DNA of 5,877 bases from Acidobacteriota bacterium (GTDB lineage: Bacteria; Acidobacteriota; Terriglobia; Terriglobales; Acidobacteriaceae): positions 1 through 5,877 of the forward strand of contig JAJYSL010000277.1 in the NCBI GenBank assembly GCA_021793595.1. Direction: 5' to 3'. The position numbers and the translations under genes were made by a program. Below the pieces are notes generated by a model. The model was given only the letters and a program-made list of their open reading frames with translations, was not told where the DNA came from and ran no database searches. Below, one piece after another: positions 1 through 4,304 of the stretch. Every line of letters begins with the position of its first letter. Position 1 is the stretch's first letter.

Positions 1-76
1 AAGGTAGTGATGAGTTTTTGTACCTAGCTTCGTATCAGGTAGGCTAATCTAGTATCACAACTCCGCTCGGCAACTG

Positions 77-90
77 AATCTTTCAAGATT
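77..90. repeat. 14-bp perfect palindrome, possible operator
   Basis: AATCTT and AAGATT flank a two-base TC centre, giving a perfect 6-bp inverted repeat. The arms do not pair beyond this. It lies about 135 bases upstream of the candidate bufA promoter. A symmetrical AT-rich site of this kind could bind a dimeric regulator, but no regulator can be assigned. A partial second copy occurs at 198-211. Confidence 0.4.
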
Positions 91-197
91 TTCTCGAGGT
101 GGCCTGAAAGGGGATTGGCACTTCTGAGCCCCTGTGGTGGCGATGAGGATAGGACGCGGTTGAGCGGCAAGAGTTTCAGACTGCTCCTGAATTTCGG

Positions 198-211
198 AAT
201 CTTTCAAAAAA
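198..211. repeat. Degenerate second copy of the upstream palindrome
   Basis: The 11-base string GAATCTTTCAA (197-207) exactly repeats bases 76-86. The left half of the palindrome (AATCTT-TC-AA) is kept, while the right half has become A-rich. Overall 11 of 14 palindrome positions match. It ends 13 bases before the candidate -35 element, a position where an activator or repressor could act. It may also be a chance repeat in an AT-rich stretch. Confidence 0.3.
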
Positions 212-224
212 TAATTCGCTTGGC

Positions 225-254
225 TGTAACCTCTTGGGATGCTTCTACCTCTAA
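225..254 (+). promoter_or_regulatory. Candidate ECF-sigma promoter driving the operon
   Basis: TGTAACC (225-231) is followed after exactly 16 bases by CCTCTAA (248-254). The 'AAC' in the -35 element and a CGTC-like -10 with this spacing are hallmarks of ECF-dependent promoters. From memory, the SigF promoters of Caulobacter, which respond to metal stress and control a bufferin operon, use a similar GTAACC-type -35. An ECF sigma factor is the fifth gene downstream, so autoregulation is a natural inference. The motif was found by eye and there is only one instance in the window. Confidence 0.55.
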
Positions 255-307
255 GGATGCATAGACAGCACAATTCCGCGAGTCTTAAAAACCAGGAGGG
301 ATTCACA

Positions 308-607
308 ATGAACAAGTCACTGAAAGCCATTATGTTGAGCGCAGCTGTGAGCGGTCTGCTCGGCGGCGGCAGCATGGTGCTCAACGCAGCAACAACAACA
401 CCGACGACGGTTTCGGCCGGAGGCAATGCCATCTTGGGCATTTCCACCGCTGCTGCCCAGTCCATGGTCAGTAAACATTCCTGCAAGGGAAAGAATGACT
501 GTAAGGGGCAGGGCGGATGCAAGTCCAGTGACAATGGCTGCAAAGGCAAGAATAGCTGCAAGGGCAAGGGCGGTTGCGCCACCGACGGCTCAAAGATGCC
601 AAAGTAG
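308..607 (+). CDS. bufA: BufA-like cysteine-rich RiPP precursor (bufferin type) with duplicated core
   Basis: This 99-residue protein is the predicted substrate of the downstream MNIO enzyme. The start is set by AGGAGG at 294-299, eight bases before the ATG. An N-terminal Sec-type signal is visible: Lys3/Lys6, a hydrophobic stretch at about 7-25, and a likely cleavage site after Leu-Asn-Ala at 25-27. A Thr/Ala/Gly-rich spacer (28-56) leads to the core. The core has six cysteines (59, 65, 71, 78, 84, 90) in two copies of CKGKNxCKGxGGC, at 59-71 and 78-90. Exported bufferins bind copper after their cysteines are modified, and this peptide probably acts in the same way in the periplasm. It differs from DUF2282 precursors in having six evenly spaced, Lys/Gly-flanked cysteines, so it seems to belong to a second bufferin-like family. 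The role follows mainly from context. The modification and the bound metal are inferred. Confidence 0.88.
   Translation: MNKSLKAIMLSAAVSGLLGGGSMVLNAATTTPTTVSAGGNAILGISTAAAQSMVSKHSCKGKNDCKGQGGCKSSDNGCKGKNSCKGKGGCATDGSKMPK
482..577 (+). repeat. Two in-frame copies of the cysteine core within bufA
   Basis: Bases 482-520 and 539-577 encode CKGKNDCKGQGGC and CKGKNSCKGKGGC. The two 13-residue units start 57 bases apart and are separated by six residues. The protein copies differ at two positions only. The DNA copies differ at more sites, largely synonymous, which suggests an old duplication kept under protein-level selection rather than a recent slippage event. Confidence 0.85.
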
Positions 608-628
608 AAAACCGCTTGCTGGGTCTTG

Positions 629-662
629 TCCTGGGAAGAGATCGTCAGGTCTCTTCCCAGGA
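629..662 (+). promoter_or_regulatory. Strong hairpin between bufA and bufB (attenuator or mRNA-stability element)
   Basis: TCCTGGGAAGAGA (629-641) pairs perfectly with TCTCTTCCCAGGA (650-662), a 13-bp stem. One wobble and one C-G pair can extend it inward to a GUCA tetraloop. It starts 21 bases after the bufA stop and ends 34 bases before the bufB start. The nearest T run is only TTTT at 668-671, separated from the stem by five bases, so it is not a textbook intrinsic terminator. It would fit partial termination, or a 3' end that protects a short bufA transcript, giving more precursor than enzyme. Confidence 0.75.
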
Positions 663-696
663 GAGGCTTTTGAATCGATACGTGGAAGGTGGAGCA

Positions 697-1566
697 ATGC
701 CGGCAAATCGTTTTAATGGGTTTTCCAATTACGGAGTGGGAATCGGGCTGAGGGTGCCGCATTACCGCCATGTTTTGGAGAAGAAGCCTGTTGTCGACTG
801 GTTCGAGATTATCTCGGAAAACTATATGATCGATGGCGGTCGACCCTTGGCCATTCTGGATAGCATTCTGGAGCAATACCGTGTTGTGCAACACGGGGTT
901 TCGATGTACTTTGGGTCTGCCGATCCGCTGAATCGCGAGCACTTGAAGCGTTTAAAGGCTCTGGTGCGTCGCACCAAGACGCCGTGGCTCTCCGATCATC
1001 TGTGCTGGGGAAGCGTGGATGGGCGTTATACTCATGATCTTTTGCCCATGCCTTATACGTTTGAGGCGGCGCGGCTGACTGCGGAGAAGATCCGGCAGGT
1101 AAGAGACTTTGTCGAGGTACCGGTAGTGGTGGAAAACGTGAGTAGCTATGCTGAATTTCATGTTTCCGAAATGACGGAGTGGGAGTTTCTGAACGAGGTG
1201 GTGGAGCAGGCCGATTGCGGTATTCTGCTCGATGTCAATAATATCTATGTCTCGTCCCAGAATCACGATTTCGATCCTCACGACTACCTGGAGGCGGTGC
1301 CGGCCGATCGCGTTGCGCAGATTCACATCGCCGGCCACTCGAAGTTTAAGAAATACACTCTCGACACGCACGATCATCCGGTGCTGGATAAGGTTTGGAA
1401 TCTTTATGCGCGAGCCATTGAGCGGTGCGGCCCGACGGCGACGCTTCTGGAGTGGGACGACAGCATTCCATCCTTCGAAGAGGTGCATGCAGAGGCGTTA
1501 AAAGCGAACAAGTATCTGCATGCCGCCGCCGAGACCCGAGCCAATTCCGCGCAGGAGGTGGCGTGA
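697..1566 (+). CDS. bufB: BufB-like MNIO (DUF692) peptide-modifying iron oxidase
   Basis: This 289-residue protein belongs to the DUF692/MbnB family of TIM-barrel multinuclear non-heme iron oxygenases, which modify cysteines of ribosomal peptides in the cytoplasm. The family signatures appear in order: SENYM (40-44), HGVSMYFG (66-73), LSDHLCW (98-104), ENVSSY (146-151), LLDVNNIYVSSQNH (177-190), IHIAGH (209-214), DTHDHPV (223-229) and LLEWDDSIP (250-258). These hold the His, Asp, Glu and Asn residues that bind the iron cluster in relatives, and none looks missing. Length matches the family. The ATG at 697 is chosen because AAGGTGGAG (686-694) precedes it and the protein then starts just before the conserved N-terminal strand. 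An upstream in-frame extension would run through the hairpin. The stop overlaps the bufC start by one base (TGATG). The substrate is almost certainly BufA. The exact product (thiooxazole or another heterocycle) is inferred from the family. Confidence 0.95.
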   Translation: MPANRFNGFSNYGVGIGLRVPHYRHVLEKKPVVDWFEIISENYMIDGGRPLAILDSILEQYRVVQHGVSMYFGSADPLNREHLKRLKALVRRTKTPWLSDHLCWGSVDGRYTHDLLPMPYTFEAARLTAEKIRQVRDFVEVPVVVENVSSYAEFHVSEMTEWEFLNEVVEQADCGILLDVNNIYVSSQNHDFDPHDYLEAVPADRVAQIHIAGHSKFKKYTLDTHDHPVLDKVWNLYARAIERCGPTATLLEWDDSIPSFEEVHAEALKANKYLHAAAETRANSAQEVA

Positions 1567-2474
1567 TGCCCAGCCAGCTACAGGAGCTGCAGCAGAGGAT
1601 GGCGGCGTGCGTGATGCAGCCACTGACGCAGAAGGAAGGCATGCGCAAGAGACGGATCACGGGCGAATCGACTGAGCGTGAGGCGGCCGCATTCATTCGG
1701 CCGAACAGCCGGCTCACCTCCTTTGAGCGTCTGGAGATCTATAACCGTCAATATTGGTTTCGGCTATTTTCAAGTTTTCAGGAGGATTTTCCCGGGTTAC
1801 AGGCCGTCGTTGGGGAAAAAAGATTTCAGGGTTTGATGCGAGCTTATCTGGAAGCGTGTCCCTCCACCTCCTTCACTTTGCGAAACCTTGGATCACGATT
1901 GTTGGAATGGTTGAAGAAAAATCCACAATGGACTGAACCGCGCAGCAAGCTGGCGAACGAGATGGCGGCGCTGGAGTGGGCGCACATCGAGGCGTATGAC
2001 GGAGCAGTTTGGCCGCGTTTGACGCCCGAGGCGGTGCAAACGATTGGAGAGGAATCGCGAATTAGTTTGCAGCCCTACCTGCGGCTGGTGGAGGCCCATT
2101 TCGCAATTGACGATGCCCTGATCGCGGTCCGCAGCGAGAGTGGCAGCAGCGATGGCTCCAGCAATAATGCCTCCACCGGACACGCGGCGAGGCGGCTGCG
2201 TGCAATTGGCGGTATGAAGCGTGAGCATCTGCACATTCTGGTACATCGATTCGAAAATACCGTGTATTACCGGCGCGTAGAACGCGAAGACTATTGCATG
2301 CTGAAGGCGTTGCAGGCAGGGAAAACACTCGCGGAAGCACTGGAAGCTGGATTCTACGATAGCAGTTTGCCGGAGCGGGAGCGGGCGAAGCGCATCCACG
2401 ATGCTTTTCAATATTGGAACGCGATGGGATGGTTCTGCACACCTCCACCAGAATTGGAAAAGGAAGAGGCATGA
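1566..2474 (+). CDS. bufC: BufC-like DUF2063 partner protein of the MNIO enzyme
   Basis: This 302-residue protein carries an N-terminal DUF2063 domain (about 5-116). Its hallmarks are RLEIYNRQYWFRLFSSF (55-71), the FPGL segment (75-78), VVGEKRF (81-87) and the LRNLGSRLLEWL segment (105-116). A C-terminal region of about 170 residues completes the BufC-type architecture. In related systems such as MbnC and BufC, this partner binds the MNIO enzyme and helps recognise the precursor leader. The old 'putative DNA-binding' label of DUF2063 is probably misleading here. A very good ribosome site, AGGAGG at 1553-1558, sits seven bases before the ATG, and that ATG shares one base with the bufB stop, so the two proteins are probably made in matched amounts. 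A Ser/Gly/Asn-rich stretch at 190-205 looks like a flexible loop. Confidence 0.92.
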   Translation: MPSQLQELQQRMAACVMQPLTQKEGMRKRRITGESTEREAAAFIRPNSRLTSFERLEIYNRQYWFRLFSSFQEDFPGLQAVVGEKRFQGLMRAYLEACPSTSFTLRNLGSRLLEWLKKNPQWTEPRSKLANEMAALEWAHIEAYDGAVWPRLTPEAVQTIGEESRISLQPYLRLVEAHFAIDDALIAVRSESGSSDGSSNNASTGHAARRLRAIGGMKREHLHILVHRFENTVYYRRVEREDYCMLKALQAGKTLAEALEAGFYDSSLPERERAKRIHDAFQYWNAMGWFCTPPPELEKEEA

Positions 2475-2947
2475 TGAAGGTGTTGCTGAAACTCTATGTG
2501 CGATTTTCTGCCCTGGTTTCCTATCTGAAGTCTCCATTCCTGCTGGCTGTGAGACTTTACTGGGGATGGCAATTCATTCAGACCGGCTGGGGCAAGCTGA
2601 CCCATCTTGGCAAGGTCACGAGTTTCTTAGCCAGCCTGAATATTCCATTCCCCGCCGCGAGTGCATATTTCATCTCAGGATTGGAATTTATCGGTGGAAT
2701 TCTGTTGATAGTCGGCCTGGGCTCGCAACTGATTGGCCTGTTGCTGGCTTGTGACATGCTGGTCGCTTATTGGACGGCTTCTCGGGACGCGCTGCTCGCA
2801 GTTTTCTCAAATCCCGGAAAGTTCTATGGCGCTGATCCGTATACGTTCCTGTTTGCATCCGCGATGATTCTGGTATTCGGTGCGGGATGTATCTCCCTAG
2901 ACGCAGTGTTGGCAAAACGCTATCGCGTGTGGGCCGAGACTCCATGA
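2471..2947 (+). CDS. bufD: BufD-like DoxX-family inner-membrane protein
   Basis: This 158-residue protein has about four predicted membrane segments (roughly 22-38, 66-82, 84-102 and 124-141). It shows DoxX-family features: RLYWGWQFIQTGWGKL (28-43), GLEFIGGILLIVGLGS (70-85) and the C-terminal GAGCISLDA (137-145). DoxX proteins are common fourth members of bufferin and other MNIO operons. Their exact job is unsettled, with links to membrane redox or quinone metabolism and thiol stress proposed. The ATG at 2471 overlaps the bufC stop by four bases (ATGA) and follows AGGA at 2461-2464. The adjacent ATG at 2474 is an equally possible start and would remove one Met. The first 20 residues are a basic, amphipathic-looking lead before the first membrane segment. 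Confidence 0.9.
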   Translation: MMKVLLKLYVRFSALVSYLKSPFLLAVRLYWGWQFIQTGWGKLTHLGKVTSFLASLNIPFPAASAYFISGLEFIGGILLIVGLGSQLIGLLLACDMLVAYWTASRDALLAVFSNPGKFYGADPYTFLFASAMILVFGAGCISLDAVLAKRYRVWAETP

Positions 2948-3567
2948 GTACGGATACCGTACTCAGGAACGAGGTGCAGATGATCTCCTCGATCCTTGCG
3001 GGAAATACGAACGAATTTCACGAATTGATTCGTCCGTATGAGCGCAGCGTCTATGTCATGGCACTCACATTGCTCAAGAACGAAGCAGATGCGGAAGATG
3101 TAGCCCAGGAGGCGTTTCTCAAGGCGTTCCGCAACCTGGTGAGCTTTCGCGGAGAAGCGAAATTCAGCACGTGGTTGGTGAGTATTGCATTGAATGAAGC
3201 AAGGAGCCGACTGCGCCGGACGAGTTCTGTCAAGATGGAATCGCTGGATGAGTCTGCAGACGAACAGGGGCATACATCGCCTGCGCTGCTACGCGATTGG
3301 CGAGAGATTCCGTCCGAGACCCTGGAACGTGAGGACGTCCGGCGGATGCTGCAGAAGGCTGTGGATGCGCTGCCGCTGATCTATCGAGAAACGTTTCTGC
3401 TGCGCGATGTCGAGGAGCTGACAATTCTTGAAACCGCGGAAGTGCTGGGCATCAGCGTCGCGGCTGTGAAGGTAAGACTGCATCGCGCTAGGATGACGTT
3501 GCAGAGAGAGTTGGCTCCGCAATTGAAGCAAGTGAATCCGAAACGGAGGTGGTTCCCATGGTTATAG
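2944..3567 (+). CDS. ECF (sigma-70 family, RpoE-like) sigma factor
   Basis: The protein has 207 residues. Region 2 spans about 24-92, with LIRPYERSVYVMAL (28-41), the core-binding segment DAEDVAQEAFLKAF (49-62) and FSTWLVSIALNEARSRL (74-90). Region 4 spans about 131-189, with ALPLIYRETFLL (142-153) and the helix-turn-helix ETAEVLGISVAAVKVRLHRAR (163-183). It should direct RNA polymerase to an ECF promoter, plausibly the one at 225-254 and others elsewhere in the genome. The ATG at 2944 overlaps the bufD stop by four bases, and its first bases lie inside a perfect inverted repeat (2945-2965). No good ribosome site precedes it. An internal ATG at 2980 (residue 13) has GAGGTG at 2971-2976 and would still leave both domains whole, so the start is uncertain. 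Co-location with bufABCD resembles metal-responsive sigma arrangements known for bufferin operons. Confidence 0.94.
   Translation: MSTDTVLRNEVQMISSILAGNTNEFHELIRPYERSVYVMALTLLKNEADAEDVAQEAFLKAFRNLVSFRGEAKFSTWLVSIALNEARSRLRRTSSVKMESLDESADEQGHTSPALLRDWREIPSETLEREDVRRMLQKAVDALPLIYRETFLLRDVEELTILETAEVLGISVAAVKVRLHRARMTLQRELAPQLKQVNPKRRWFPWL
2945..2965. repeat. Perfect 9-bp inverted repeat over the sigma-factor start codon
   Basis: TGAGTACGG (2945-2953) and CCGTACTCA (2957-2965) are separated by ATA. The first arm includes the bufD stop codon and two bases of the sigma ATG. In RNA it could fold into a hairpin that hides the ATG unless ribosomes arriving from bufD open it. As DNA it is a symmetrical site that a dimeric protein could bind. 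If translation really starts at 2980, it lies just upstream of the start's ribosome site. Confidence 0.6.
2971..2976 (+). promoter_or_regulatory. Ribosome binding site for an alternative sigma-factor start
   Basis: GAGGTG lies three bases before an in-frame ATG at 2980, with AGGA at 2965-2968 further upstream. This is a better match to the anti-Shine-Dalgarno sequence than anything ahead of the ATG at 2944. Starting here would give a 195-residue sigma factor beginning MISSILAGNT, a typical ECF N-terminus. Spacing is somewhat short, so the choice between the two starts stays open. Confidence 0.35.
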
Positions 3568-3806
3568 ATTGCAAACACGTTTGGGACCAGCTCTCGGGAT
3601 ATCTGGATGACACGTTGTCGCCCGAAGTTCGCGAAATGGTGCAAACCCACCTGGAACACTGCGAGATTTGTTCTGCGATCCTCGATTCCACACGGAACAT
3701 ATTGATTCTCACGGCAGACGATCGCGTGTTTGAGCTGCCTGTAGGGTATAGCACTCGTCTACACGCATTTTTGGATTCGGAAATTCACGGGCATTCCAGT
3801 TCGTGA
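3558..3806 (+). CDS. Soluble zinc-finger (ZAS/zf-HC2 type) anti-sigma factor
   Basis: This 82-residue protein has the ZAS zinc site: Cys5, then His31-x3-Cys35-x2-Cys38 within HLEHCEIC (31-38). The preceding WDQLSGYLDD (9-18) is typical of the helix before the zinc site. Such proteins bind the partner sigma factor until a signal, often oxidation or metal displacement at the zinc site, releases it. No membrane segment is present, so it should act in the cytoplasm. This differs from membrane-bound anti-sigma factors. The ATG is supported by GGAGG at 3545-3549, eight bases upstream, and lies within the last 10 bases of the sigma gene, so the two are translationally coupled. A GTG at 3549 would add three residues but overlaps the ribosome site. 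The C-terminus contains an additional His-Gly-His (77-79). The partner is almost certainly the adjacent sigma factor. Copper sensing is inferred from the operon. Confidence 0.9.
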   Translation: MVIDCKHVWDQLSGYLDDTLSPEVREMVQTHLEHCEICSAILDSTRNILILTADDRVFELPVGYSTRLHAFLDSEIHGHSSS

Positions 3807-3919
3807 GAGCAGACGCGCCTCACACAAATCTCAACGCTTGAGCCCCGAGTACCTCCTCTGCCAGGGCTCTGCTCTTCGGGCATCCCTTGGGTTGACATTC
3901 TACCCGAGGAGGGCCATGC
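3807..3919. other. Intergenic gap between the operon and padR
   Basis: The 113 bases contain GAGCCC (3840-3845) and GGGCTC (3864-3869), a 6-bp inverted repeat with an 18-base loop, and a weaker bulged CCAGGG/CCCTTGG pair (3861-3866 with 3884-3890). Neither is followed by a T run, so no intrinsic terminator is called. TTGACA at 3892-3897 looks like a -35 box, but no matching -10 exists at a useful distance ahead of the ribosome site. The padR promoter therefore remains unidentified, and read-through from the upstream operon cannot be excluded. Confidence 0.5.
3907..3913 (+). promoter_or_regulatory. Ribosome binding site that selects the TTG start of padR
   Basis: AGGAGGG ends six bases before TTG at 3920. 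The ATG at 3916 opens only a ten-codon frame, and the in-frame ATG at 3929 is 15 bases away, too far for efficient initiation. This favours TTG as the real start. Confidence 0.6.
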
Positions 3920-4300
3920 TTGGGTCGAATGGCTACCCAAGTAAATAACGAAGATCGCATCGCCTTGTTGCAGGGAACTCTTGACCTGCTGATTCTGAAG
4001 ACGCTAGTGCTGGGCCCGTGCCATGGGCAGGGAGTGGCGCGATTGATTCAGCGTCAGTCGGAAGAGGTATTTTTTGTCGATCATGGATCGCTCTATGTGG
4101 CTCTGCAGCGGCTGGAAGATAAGAAGTGGATTCGCGCCAGCTGGGGCGTGAGTGAAAACAACCGGAAGGCGCGTTTTTATACCTTGACCGCAAAAGGACG
4201 CGAGCAGTTGGTGGCCAAGACGTGCGAGTGGCGGCGGCTGGCGCGGGCAATGGGATTGGTTCTGGATGGAGCCTTCAGTCCCAATGTCGAGGAGGTCTAG
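3920..4300 (+). CDS. PadR-family transcriptional regulator, acidobacterial subtype
   Basis: This 126-residue protein is a winged-helix regulator. It matches the PadR pattern: LLQGTLDLLILKTL (16-29), GPCHGQGVARLIQRQSEE (32-49), the recognition region HGSLYVALQRLEDKKWI (55-71) and the wing WGVSENNRKARFYTLTAKG (75-93). A C-terminal helix (about 94-115) should form the dimer. Members typically repress the next gene, here the permease 4 bases downstream, which suggests a two-gene unit. The TTG start at 3920 is preferred from the ribosome site at 3907-3913. Starting at the ATG of 3929 would remove three residues without touching the domain. Two residues depart from the usual pattern: Gln37 where Tyr is common (HGYG), and Val60 where Pro is nearly always found (GSLYPAL). 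The ligand is unknown. Confidence 0.93.
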   Translation: MGRMATQVNNEDRIALLQGTLDLLILKTLVLGPCHGQGVARLIQRQSEEVFFVDHGSLYVALQRLEDKKWIRASWGVSENNRKARFYTLTAKGREQLVAKTCEWRRLARAMGLVLDGAFSPNVEEV

Positions 4301-4304
4301 GAAC

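Larger units (their letters stand above)
1..307. other. Upstream non-coding region of the bufferin-like operon
   Basis: I see no credible gene here. Plus-strand frames are closed by early stops. The long minus-strand frame that enters from the operon is a low-complexity, proline-rich shadow of bufA and bufB. The stretch contains the palindrome at 77-90, its partial copy at 198-211, the candidate ECF promoter at 225-254, and a strong ribosome binding site AGGAGG at 294-299. From the predicted transcription start (around 259-262) the leader would be only about 45-50 nt, with no recognisable riboswitch. Confidence 0.6.

Noticed and set aside
109..133. AGGGG/CCCCT inverted repeat as a terminator of an upstream gene
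   Set aside because: Only five pairs with a 15-base loop and no T run; expected by chance at this length.
187..215. Housekeeping-type promoter CTGAAT-N17-AATAAT upstream of bufA
   Set aside because: The -10 matches five of six bases but the -35 only three of six, in an AT-rich stretch. The ECF motif nearby explains the position better. It could still provide basal expression.
574..696. N-terminal extension of BufB by 41 residues
   Set aside because: It would overlap the end of bufA and run through the hairpin. It resembles no part of the DUF692 family, and a ribosome site exists just before 697.
55..942. Long minus-strand open frame of 295 codons
   Set aside because: It is antisense to bufA, the hairpin and the start of bufB. 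The translation is a proline- and leucine-rich low-complexity mirror of the Lys/Gly/Cys codons, with no recognisable domain.
3840..3869. Intrinsic terminator after the anti-sigma gene
   Set aside because: The stem is only 6 bp with an 18-base loop and no T run follows.
3892..3897. TTGACA as a -35 box for padR
   Set aside because: At 17-nt spacing the -10 would be CATGCT, a poor match, and transcription would start after the ribosome site and the preferred start codon.
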